Source: Kitasatospora cineracea
GTDB taxonomy: Bacteria; Actinomycetota; Actinomycetes; Streptomycetales; Streptomycetaceae
Length of the DNA: 64,000 nt
Direction of reading: 5' to 3'
NCBI RefSeq assembly: GCF_003751605.1
Contig: NZ_RJVJ01000001.1
Location: 4,712,001-4,776,000 of the forward strand
Positions 42,393 through 49,772 of the stretch are shown in pieces. The first letter of the stretch is position 1, and each line of letters starts with the position of its first letter. The notes beneath the pieces are model-generated. The model saw only the letters and a program-made list of their open reading frames with translations, did not search any database and had not been told where the DNA came from. A program made the position numbers and the translations under genes.

Positions 42393-43202
42393 TCAGCGGC
42401 GGGCCAGCGGGACGACCAGCGGGGTGCCGGTCTCGGGGTCGGGGACGATCCGGCAGGGCACTTGGAAGACCCGCTCGACCAGGTCGGCGGTCAGCACCTC
42501 GCCGGGCGGGCCGGCCGCGGCCAGCTCGCCGCCGTCCAGCACCACCAGGTGGTCGGCGTAGCGGGCGGCCTGGCCGAGGTCGTGCAGCACCATCACCACC
42601 GTCCGTCCGGCGTCCCGGTGCAGGTCGGTGACCAGGTCGAGGACGTCCAGCTGGTGGCGCAGGTCGAGGAAGGTGGTCGGCTCGTCCAGCAGCAGCAGGT
42701 CGGTGTCCTGGGCCAGCGCGAGCGCGATCCAGGCGCGCTGGCGCTGGCCGCCGGAGAGCTGGTCGACCGGGCGGTCGCGCAGCACGTCGGTGCCGGTGCG
42801 GCGCAGCGCCTCCTCCACCGCGGCCTGGTCGGCGGCCGACCACGGGGTGAGCATCCGCTGGTGCGGGTAGCGGCCGAGCCGGACCAGCGCCTCCACGGTG
42901 ACCGCCTCCGGGGTGACCGGCTGCTGCGGCAGCAGGCCCATCCGGCGGGCCAGCGCCCGGGCCGGCATCCGGTGGATGTCGGCGCCGTCCAGGGTGACGG
43001 TGCCGGCCGCCGGGGCGAGCAGCCGGACCAGGCCGCGCAGCAGGGTGGACTTGCCGCAGGCGTTCGGCCCGACGATCGCGGTGACCGCCCCGCCGGGCAG
43101 CTCCAGGTCCAGGCCCCGGACGACCGCGCGGTCGCCGTAGCGCAACTGCAGGCCCCGGGCGGCCAGCCGGTCGGGGGAGGGGGAGGGGGCGGTGGTGGTC
43201 AT
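42393..43202 (-). CDS. Iron-siderophore ABC transporter ATPase (FecE-like)
   Basis: The 269-residue protein has Walker A GPNACGKSTLLRGL near residue 42, the Q-loop in MGLLPQQPVTPEAVTV, the signature LSGGQRQRAWIALALAQ near 145, Walker B LLLLDEPTTFLD and the switch His in VMVLHDLGQAARYAD. Size and motifs are of the FecE/FhuC family. It powers the two FecCD permeases encoded upstream. ATG 43202 overlaps the stop of the second permease gene by 4 bp. A 107-base spacer separates it from the binding protein gene, in which no promoter was evident. Confidence 0.92.
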   Translation of the reverse strand: MTTTAPSPSPDRLAARGLQLRYGDRAVVRGLDLELPGGAVTAIVGPNACGKSTLLRGLVRLLAPAAGTVTLDGADIHRMPARALARRMGLLPQQPVTPEAVTVEALVRLGRYPHQRMLTPWSAADQAAVEEALRRTGTDVLRDRPVDQLSGGQRQRAWIALALAQDTDLLLLDEPTTFLDLRHQLDVLDLVTDLHRDAGRTVVMVLHDLGQAARYADHLVVLDGGELAAAGPPGEVLTADLVERVFQVPCRIVPDPETGTPLVVPLARR

Positions 43203-44272
43203 CGGGAGCTCCTCTGCGGCGGTCGGCCCTGGCGGATCATCAGCGCTAGCAGCCACGGGGCACCGAGCGTCGCGGTGACGGCGCCGACCGGCAGGCCGTG
43301 CACCGGCAGCACGTGCAGGACGAGGTGGTCGGCGCCGGTCAGCAGCAGCGCGCCGGTCAGCGCGGTCAGCGCCAGGGCGAGCGGGGTCGGCGGCCCGGCC
43401 AGCAGCCGCACCAGGTGCGGCACGGCGAGGGCGACGAAGCCGACCGGCCCGGCCAGCGCGGCGGCCAGCGAGGCCAGCACCACGGCGAGCAGCAGCAGGC
43501 CCAGCCGGGTCCGGTGCGGGTCGACGCCCAGGCCGCCGGCCGAGTCGTCGCCCAGGTCGAGCACCGCGACCCGGCGGTCGGCCAGGAACACGGCGGCCGT
43601 CACGGCGGCGATCGCCCCGCCCGCGCCCCACAGTTCGGGCCAGGTCCGCCCGTACAGCGAACCGGTGGTCCACTGCAGCGCCTGCCCGGCCAGCTCGGCC
43701 GGGAAGCGGACGATCATCAGGTTGACGGCCGCCGCCAGGCCCGCCTGCACGGCCAGGCCCACCAGCACCAGCCGGGTCACCGCCATCCGCGAGCGCCAGG
43801 CGAACGCGCCCAGCAGCGCGGCCGCCAGCAGCCCGCCGCCGAGCGCCGCCAGCGGGGTCAGCGCCTGCGAGGCGCCGGTGGCCAGCAGCAGCACCGCGCC
43901 GAACGAGGCGCCGCCGGTCACGCCGATCACGTCCGGCGAGGCCAGCGGGTTGCGGAACAACCGCTGCAGCAGCGAACCCGCCACCGCCAGGCCGGCGCCC
44001 GCGACCACCGCGGACAGCACCCGGGGCGCCCGGAACTCCCGCACCACCAGGACGTCGCTCGCCGAGCCGAAGCCGAACAGCGCGCGCAGCGCGTCCGGCA
44101 GCGCGATCGACACCTGGCCGGTGGACAGCGCCACCCCGGCCATCAGCACCAGCAGCACGGCGGCCGCCGCGATCAGCAGCAGGGTCCGCCGCCGGGCCCG
44201 GGCCAGCGCACCGGGCTTCGCCGCGGCCGCGTCGGGGGCGGTGCGGGCGGGGGTCAGGGTGTCCGGGCTCAT
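43199..44272 (-). CDS. FecCD-family siderophore permease, second subunit
   Basis: The 357-residue protein has about ten membrane spans and the FecCD hallmarks: VREFRAPRVLSAVVAGAGLA near 78, LLQRLFRNPLASPDVIGVTG near 105 (including the coupling-type NPLASPD segment), and GPVGFVALAVPHLVRLL near 295. The last part is LPVGAVTATLGAPWLLALMI. It forms the channel with the first permease. ATG 44272 overlaps the upstream stop, so both permeases are made together. The N-terminal 30 residues are Ala/Pro-rich and cytoplasmic. Confidence 0.92.
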   Translation of the reverse strand: MSPDTLTPARTAPDAAAAKPGALARARRRTLLLIAAAAVLLVLMAGVALSTGQVSIALPDALRALFGFGSASDVLVVREFRAPRVLSAVVAGAGLAVAGSLLQRLFRNPLASPDVIGVTGGASFGAVLLLATGASQALTPLAALGGGLLAAALLGAFAWRSRMAVTRLVLVGLAVQAGLAAAVNLMIVRFPAELAGQALQWTTGSLYGRTWPELWGAGGAIAAVTAAVFLADRRVAVLDLGDDSAGGLGVDPHRTRLGLLLLAVVLASLAAALAGPVGFVALAVPHLVRLLAGPPTPLALALTALTGALLLTGADHLVLHVLPVHGLPVGAVTATLGAPWLLALMIRQGRPPQRSSR

Positions 44273-45303
44273 CGCGCCGCCGCCTTCCGGGTCAGCACCG
44301 CGAGCAGCGGCGCGCCGAGGAACGCGGTGACGATCCCGACCTCGATCTCGGACGGCCGCGCCACCAGCCGGCCCAGCACGTCGGCCAGCAGCAGCAGCAC
44401 CGGACCGGCGATCAGGCAGCCCGGCACCAGCACCCGGTGGTCGTTGCCCAGCAGCGGACGCACCAGGTGCGGCGCCGCCAGGCCGATGAACGCCACCGGC
44501 CCGGCCACCGCGACCGAACCGGCCGCCAGCAGCACCACCGCCAGGCCGCCCAGCACCCGGATCCGCGCCACCGGCACGCCCAGCGCCTGCGCGGTCTCGT
44601 CGCCGAGCGCCAACGCGTTCAGCGCCGGGGCGACCAGCAGCGCCAGCAGCACGCCGACCGCGAGCAGCGGCAGCACCTGGTACAGCCCGTCCAGGCTGCG
44701 CCCGCCGACCGAACCGGCCAGCCAGAACCGGGCCTCGTCCAGCGTCCGGCGGCTCGCCAGCATCAGCGCCGACGTCCAGGACGCCAGCACCGCCGACAGC
44801 ACGGTGCCGCCGAGGGCCAGCCGCACCGGGTCCAGGTCGCCCGAGCGCCGCGCCATCCCGTACACGAGCAGCGCGGCGCCGGTCGCGCCCGCCACCGCGA
44901 ACCAGACGTACTGCAGCGGGTGCGACAGGCCCAGCGCGAAGATCGCGGTCACCACGGCGAACCCGGCGCCCGCGTTGATGCCCAGCGTGGTCGGCGACGC
45001 CAGCGGGTTGCGCGTCACGCCCTGGGCGACCGCCCCGGCCGCGCCGAGCGCCGCGCCCACCGCGATCCCGATGACGGTCCGGGGCACCCGGAGGCCGACC
45101 ACCACGTCCGCGTCGGCGCCGTGCGCCGTGCCCGACAGGGCGTCAACCACCGTGGCGAGCGGGATCGATCGCGATCCGAGGACGAGGCTGAGGGCCGCGC
45201 ACAGGGCGAGCGCCCCGAGGCCGGCAGCGAGCAGCGAGACCTGCCGCGCTGCTGCGGACCGGGGTGCCGGGGTGGCGGACACGGGTAGTTCGGTTCTGAG
45301 CAC
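44269..45303 (-). CDS. FecCD-family siderophore permease, first subunit
   Basis: The 344-residue protein is the partner permease: GLRVPRTVIGIAVGAALGAA near 70, GVTRNPLASPTTLGINAGAG near 95, and GPVAFIGLAAPHLVRPLLGN near 275 are the family motifs, ending SEIEVGIVTAFLGAPLLAVL. The GTG start at 45301-45303 lies only two bases or so from the transcript start predicted from the iron-regulated promoter, so translation is probably leaderless. It is the first gene of the operon that runs to 34073. Confidence 0.92.
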   Translation of the reverse strand: MLRTELPVSATPAPRSAAARQVSLLAAGLGALALCAALSLVLGSRSIPLATVVDALSGTAHGADADVVVGLRVPRTVIGIAVGAALGAAGAVAQGVTRNPLASPTTLGINAGAGFAVVTAIFALGLSHPLQYVWFAVAGATGAALLVYGMARRSGDLDPVRLALGGTVLSAVLASWTSALMLASRRTLDEARFWLAGSVGGRSLDGLYQVLPLLAVGVLLALLVAPALNALALGDETAQALGVPVARIRVLGGLAVVLLAAGSVAVAGPVAFIGLAAPHLVRPLLGNDHRVLVPGCLIAGPVLLLLADVLGRLVARPSEIEVGIVTAFLGAPLLAVLTRKAAAR

Positions 45304-45311
45304 GGAAACAG

Positions 45312-45341
45312 ATTTTGGTTAGGCTAACCTTAATAAGTCAA
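45312..45341 (-). promoter_or_regulatory. Iron box (IdeR/DmdR type) inside the operon promoter
   Basis: On the plus strand GGTTAGGCTAACC (45317-45329) is a perfect core of the actinobacterial iron box TTAGGTTAGGCTAACCTAA; with flanks the box spans 45314-45332. On the minus strand TTGACT (45341-45336) and CAAAAT (45317-45312) are spaced by 18 bases, so the box fills the spacer between -35 and -10. Fe2+-loaded DmdR/IdeR would repress the operon, and probably also the divergent FhuF-like gene. Confidence 0.88.
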
Positions 45342-45396
45342 GTGCCGGTGGGGACGCGGGGAGTGAACCCGCGTCTCACGCCCGAAGGAAGCCGCC

Positions 45397-46185
45397 ATGC
45401 TCGACCTGCCCGCCCGGCCCGCACCCGCGACCGGCCGCCTCGCCCTGACCTACCGTCAACTCGCCGACGCCTGCCCGGCGCTGACGTTCTCCCTGGTGGA
45501 CGAAGGGCCGGTGGGCGGGACGCCGGCGGACGGCCGGGAGCGGACTCCCGCGGACGGCCGGGAGCGGATCCCGGCAGACGGCCGGGAGTGGATCCCGGCG
45601 GACCGGCTCGCCTCCGCCGTCGAGCGGCTCGTCGACGCCGAGGCCGCCCGGATCCGCGACCGCCACGGCCTCGCGCCGCGCCCGCACGTCGCCGCCTCCC
45701 GGCTGCTGCACCACCACCTGTGGACCACCTCCCTGCTGATCAGCGGCGTCTGGTACCTGGAGGGACGCATCCCGCTCCTCCCGGCCGACCACCTGTGGAC
45801 CGACACCGCGACCGGCGACTTCGCGCTCCGCCCCGGCGACTGGGCCCCCGGCGACGGAGCCGCCCTGCGCGACGCCGTCGCCGCCCACGTCGGCCCCGTC
45901 CTCGCCGCCTTCCAGCCCCTCGTCCGCCGCGGCCCCCGCGCCCTGTGGGGGATGGCCACCGACGACCTGCTCTCCGGCCTCTGGTACCTCGGCCGCATGC
46001 TCGGCGAGGAGGACCGCGCCGTCGCCACCGCCACCGCACTCCTGCCCGCCGGCGCCCGGCCGTGGACCGGACCCGCGAACTTCCGCCGCGAGCACGGCGG
46101 TTGGACCCGCACCCGGCAGGGCTGCTGCCTCTACTACGCCGTCGACCCGGCCAACCCCTGCGCCACCTGCCCGCGCCGCGCCTGA
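45397..46185 (+). CDS. FhuF-like [2Fe-2S] ferric siderophore reductase
   Basis: The 262-residue protein ends with GCCLYYAVDPANPCATCPRR, the Cys-Cys-x10-Cys-x2-Cys motif that binds the [2Fe-2S] cluster in FhuF-type reductases. The middle (RLLHHHLWTTSLLISGVWYL, DLLSGLWYLGRMLGEEDRAV) is also family-like. It would reduce Fe3+ in the cytoplasm to release it from the imported siderophore. AAGGAAG precedes ATG 45397. It is divergent from the operon and shares the iron box. A repeat of PADGRER units near residues 42-65 is an unusual insert. Confidence 0.85.
   Translation: MLDLPARPAPATGRLALTYRQLADACPALTFSLVDEGPVGGTPADGRERTPADGRERIPADGREWIPADRLASAVERLVDAEAARIRDRHGLAPRPHVAASRLLHHHLWTTSLLISGVWYLEGRIPLLPADHLWTDTATGDFALRPGDWAPGDGAALRDAVAAHVGPVLAAFQPLVRRGPRALWGMATDDLLSGLWYLGRMLGEEDRAVATATALLPAGARPWTGPANFRREHGGWTRTRQGCCLYYAVDPANPCATCPRRA
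45520..45606 (+). repeat. 24-bp in-frame tandem repeat in the FhuF-like gene
   Basis: Three full units (45520-45543, 45544-45567, 45568-45591) and most of a fourth share GCGGACGGCCGGGAGCGGA with few changes and encode PADGRERT/I. The array lies in a loop before the conserved helices. Confidence 0.85.
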
Positions 46186-46255
46186 CACTCCCGGCCCGCG
46201 CGGCACCGGCGGGCCGATCGGGTCCGGGTCTGGCGCCGGGCAGCCGGACTCCCTA

Positions 46256-46274
46256 ATGTGAGCAGTCCTCATAT
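46256..46274. promoter_or_regulatory. Imperfect dyad upstream of the GH1 gene
   Basis: ATGTGAG-CAGTC-CTCATAT is a 7-bp inverted repeat with one mismatch, overlapping the -10-like TAATGT (46254-46259) and ending 22 bases before the ATG. LacI-family repressors of sugar genes often bind such dyads; none is encoded nearby. Confidence 0.5.
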
Positions 46275-46296
46275 TACCGAGCGCAAGGGGGCCGCC

Positions 46297-47637
46297 ATGA
46301 CGGACCGCCACGACCTGCCCGCCGGGTTCCGCTGGGGCGTCTCCACCGCCGCCTACCAGATCGAGGGCGCGGTGGACGAGGACGGCCGGGGACGCTCGAT
46401 CTGGGACACCTTCTGCGAACGCCCCGGCGCGGTGAAGAACGGCGACAGCGGGCGGGTCGCCTGCGACCACTACCACCGCTGGCCCGAGGACGTCGCCCTG
46501 ATGCGCGAACTCGGCCTGGACACCTACCGGTTCTCGCTCGCCTGGACCCGCGTCCAGCCCACCGGCCGCGGTCCCGCCAACCCCGCCGGGCTCGACTTCT
46601 ACGAACGCCTGGTCGACGGCCTCCTCGATGCCGGGATCACCCCGCTGCCCACCCTCTTCCACTGGGACCTCCCGCAGGCCCTGGAGGACACCGGCGGCTG
46701 GCTCAACCGCGACACCGCCCACCGCTTCGCCGAGTACGCGGCGCTGGCCGCCGACCGCCTCGGCGACCGCGTCCCGGCCTGGATCACCCTCAACGAGCCG
46801 TTCGTGCACATGGTGTACGGCTACGCCCTCGGCATCCACGCCCCCGGCCGCACCCTGATGCTCGACGCCCTGCCCGCCGCCCACCACCAGCTCCTCGCCC
46901 ACGGCCTGGCCGCCGCCGAACTGCGCGGCCGCGGCCTCGACGTTCTGATCGCCAACAACCTGACCCCGGTACGGCCCGCGAGCGACGCCCCCGAGGACCG
47001 GGCCGCCGCCGAGGCGTACGACGCGCTGCACAACCGGCTGTTCACCGACCCCCTGCTGCTGGGCCGCTACCCCGACCTGTCCGCGTACGGCGCCGGCCCG
47101 GACCTGCACGGCGCCGTCCGGGACGGTGACCTCGACCTGATCTCCGCCCCCGGCCTGGACGGACTGGGCGTCAACTACTACAACCCGACCCGGATCGCCG
47201 CCCCCACCGACCCGGGCCTGCCGTTCGCCGAAGCGCCGATCGAAGGCGTCCCGCGCACCCACTTCGGCTGGCCGGTCGTTCCCGAGGGCCTGTACGAACT
47301 CCTGCTCACCCTGCGCGGGCGCTACGGCGACGCGCTGCCCCCAATCACCGTCACCGAGAACGGCTGCTCCACCGACGCCGCCCTCGACGACACTCCTCGC
47401 ATCGACTACCTGGCCGGCCACCTCGACGCCCTCGCCCGCGCCACCGCCGACGGCATCGACGTCCGCGGCTACTGCACATGGTCGCTGCTCGACAATTTCG
47501 AATGGGGAGAGGGATACGGCGAGCGCTTCGGCCTCGTCCACGTCGACTTCGCCACCCAGCAGCGGACCCCGAAGGCGTCGTACGCGTGGTACCGCGACCT
47601 GATCGCGGCCCAGCGGGCGAAGTCGGTTGCCTCGTAG
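46297..47637 (+). CDS. Glycoside hydrolase family 1 beta-glucosidase
   Basis: The 446-residue protein shows all GH1 marks: FRWGVSTAAYQIEGAVDEDG at the N-terminus (the family N-terminal signature), DVALMRELGLDTYRFSLAW, the acid/base Glu in TLNEPF near 166, LGVNYYNP, the nucleophile in TVTENGC near 353 and WSLLDNFEWGEGYGERFGLV near 400, where Trp and Glu contact the sugar. It hydrolyses beta-glucosides such as cellobiose in the cytoplasm, as it lacks a signal peptide. AAGGGGG precedes ATG 46297. It stands alone between siderophore and NRPS loci and is probably unrelated, although glucosidases sometimes activate glucosylated products. Confidence 0.92.
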   Translation: MTDRHDLPAGFRWGVSTAAYQIEGAVDEDGRGRSIWDTFCERPGAVKNGDSGRVACDHYHRWPEDVALMRELGLDTYRFSLAWTRVQPTGRGPANPAGLDFYERLVDGLLDAGITPLPTLFHWDLPQALEDTGGWLNRDTAHRFAEYAALAADRLGDRVPAWITLNEPFVHMVYGYALGIHAPGRTLMLDALPAAHHQLLAHGLAAAELRGRGLDVLIANNLTPVRPASDAPEDRAAAEAYDALHNRLFTDPLLLGRYPDLSAYGAGPDLHGAVRDGDLDLISAPGLDGLGVNYYNPTRIAAPTDPGLPFAEAPIEGVPRTHFGWPVVPEGLYELLLTLRGRYGDALPPITVTENGCSTDAALDDTPRIDYLAGHLDALARATADGIDVRGYCTWSLLDNFEWGEGYGERFGLVHVDFATQQRTPKASYAWYRDLIAAQRAKSVAS

Positions 47638-47807
47638 CGGCCGTCCTGTGAGGGAGGGCAGCGAGGCCGTGCGGATCCGGCAGTCGGAGCAGGAGAGCGC
47701 CGAGCCGCGGCGCGCGAGCGAGGTTTCCGAGGCCGCCGCAGCGGGCGCCGCGTCGCCCTCGAACCGGTCGCGGTCCGCCTCCTGGGCTCCCGCGTCCCCC
47801 GCTGCCG

Positions 47808-49772
47808 CTACCGCGTCGTGCGCTGACCGGCCCGGCCGTCCTCCCGGGCGGATCCGGCCGGCATGCTGCCCGGATGGCCGAGCAGCCGTCCGTCGCCCGT
47901 TGCCAGCAGCAGCCGTCCGGCGTGCGCGGTCAGCGGTCCGGCGGCCGGGGGGACGGCCACCGGCGTGGCGAAGGGCGCGAACGGCGCCCCGGTGAGGACC
48001 GGGGGGCGGGTGAGCAGCCCGCCGGGGGTGACGGCGTGCAGCCGGGCGTGCAGGACGGCGAGCGCGGTCGCGCCGCCGGCCGGCCCCAGCGCGGTCCACG
48101 CCGTCCCGGGGAGGTGGGCCGGGCGGTGGTGCAGGGTGTCGTCGTGCGCGGTGACCGCGAAGAGCGTGTTGTCGCACATCGCGAGCGCCGTCGTGCCGCG
48201 GGGAACGGGCCCGGCGTCGATCCACGGCGCCGCACCGGCGACGGGCGCGCGGTGCACCAGCCGGTCGTCCCCGGTCACGGCCAGGAGCGCCAGCGGCAGC
48301 GGGTGGCAGGCCTCGCGGGGGGCGGTGAGGCAGCGCAGCCGGTGGTCCGGGCTCCCGGGGGAGGGCGGGCAGGGCGTCCACGGCAGGTTCTGCTCGGACG
48401 GTTCGCGGTGCAGCAGGGTCGTCCCGTCCCGGGCCACGGCGAAGAGCAGGCCCTCGCAGGCGGCGAGCGCCCGGAGCCCGGGCGCCGGTCCGACCGCGTC
48501 CCAGCGGGGCGCGGGCGGCTCGGAGAACCGGTCGAGGACGTTGCGGGTCACCCGGGCCACCGCCGGATCGTCCAGCGCCCGGCCCCAGTTGATGGTGGCG
48601 GCGTTGAACACCGACCCCGCCCCGAGCCGCATGGTCCCCATGGTCGCCCACCCGCCCTGCCCGTAGGCGCGCCAGTGCCCCAGGTCGGCGGTGGCCAGGA
48701 CGGCGAAGGAGTGCGGCGTCCCGTCCCGCCCGGTGGCCCGCGGCACGCCGAGCGACCAGTCGAGTTCGGCCGCGTCCGTCTCGTAGCCCAGCGCGCCCCG
48801 GGCGAAGGCGTCCCCGTCCGCCAGGCCGGTCCCCTCGAAGACCCAGTGGTCCGCGAAGCGCACCGTGTAGGCCTCGCGGCCCATCACCGCCATGCCCTCG
48901 CCCCACGCCCCCGCGCCCCGGCGGAAGCTCACGCCCGTCATCGCGTTCTCGGGGCGGTCGACCGGCGAGCTCGACCACTCCACCGTCGTCCGGGACGGGT
49001 CGGTGGCGGCGAGCGGGTCCGTCGCGGCGTCGCGGTGGCAGACCATGGTGCGGCCGCCGTCCTCCAGCCGGAACTGCCACCAGGCGGTGTTGCCCGCGAA
49101 GACCGCGAGGTTGCCGCCCCGGCGGACGAACCCCTCGACGCCGTCCCGCATGCCCGCCGTCCAGTACTCGTCGTGGCCGTTCACCACCAGCAGCCGGTAG
49201 GCCGCGAGGAGTTCCGCGCCGTCGTCCAGGTCGAAGCCCGAGCAGTACTCGACCGGGCGCCCGGTCCGGTGCAGCCAGCGCAGCAGCGGCTCCTCCCACC
49301 GCTCCGGCGGCGGGCCCCCGCCGGGCGCGTCGAGCGGGACGCGGGCCGCGCGCGCGGGCTGCTCCGAGTAGTAGAGGCTCCGGCCCGGCTCGCCGGCCCG
49401 GTGGTAGGCGCGCCAGGTGGGGAACGGGACGCTCACCAGGACCGGGGAGGCGGCGCCCGGGCGCGCGGCCCGCACCGCGAACCACACCTCGTGCTCGGCG
49501 TCCCGCTCGGGCCGCGGCACTTCGGGCCGGTGGTCGTGGAAGCTCGCCCGGTACAGCGAACTCGGCCACGCCGCGGGCACGTCCAGGTCGTGGACGGCGC
49601 CGCGCACCCGCGCGACGAGCACCGTGCGGTCCGCCACGACGTCGGTGACGACCACCCGGCCGGTCAGCGGACCGCCGTCGCCGGCCGCCGTCCGGCAGCG
49701 GATCCGGCCGCCCTGCGCGCAGGACGTGGCGTCCGCGCCGACGACCGGCCGCGGGACGGGCGCGGCCGTCAC
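47808..49772 (-). CDS. N,N-dimethylformamidase beta-subunit-type protein with repeat domain
   Basis: The 654-residue protein has, to about residue 420, the domain found at the C-terminus of the large DMFase subunit: PFPTWRAYHRAGEPGRSLYY, PLLRWLHRTGRPVEYCSGFD, LLVVNGHDEYWTAGMRDGVE and GGNLAVFAGNTAWWQFRLED. The HDEYWT and NTAWW motifs are strongly conserved in that family. The remaining 230 residues look like a beta-propeller of about five units (GLRALAACEGLLFAVARDGT, TTALAMCDNTLFAVTAHDDT). No signal peptide is visible. GTG 49772 overlaps the condensation gene stop, so it is the last gene of the NRPS operon. It may act on an amide in the product; this is inference. Confidence 0.75.
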   Translation of the reverse strand: MTAAPVPRPVVGADATSCAQGGRIRCRTAAGDGGPLTGRVVVTDVVADRTVLVARVRGAVHDLDVPAAWPSSLYRASFHDHRPEVPRPERDAEHEVWFAVRAARPGAASPVLVSVPFPTWRAYHRAGEPGRSLYYSEQPARAARVPLDAPGGGPPPERWEEPLLRWLHRTGRPVEYCSGFDLDDGAELLAAYRLLVVNGHDEYWTAGMRDGVEGFVRRGGNLAVFAGNTAWWQFRLEDGGRTMVCHRDAATDPLAATDPSRTTVEWSSSPVDRPENAMTGVSFRRGAGAWGEGMAVMGREAYTVRFADHWVFEGTGLADGDAFARGALGYETDAAELDWSLGVPRATGRDGTPHSFAVLATADLGHWRAYGQGGWATMGTMRLGAGSVFNAATINWGRALDDPAVARVTRNVLDRFSEPPAPRWDAVGPAPGLRALAACEGLLFAVARDGTTLLHREPSEQNLPWTPCPPSPGSPDHRLRCLTAPREACHPLPLALLAVTGDDRLVHRAPVAGAAPWIDAGPVPRGTTALAMCDNTLFAVTAHDDTLHHRPAHLPGTAWTALGPAGGATALAVLHARLHAVTPGGLLTRPPVLTGAPFAPFATPVAVPPAAGPLTAHAGRLLLATGDGRLLGHPGSMPAGSAREDGRAGQRTTR

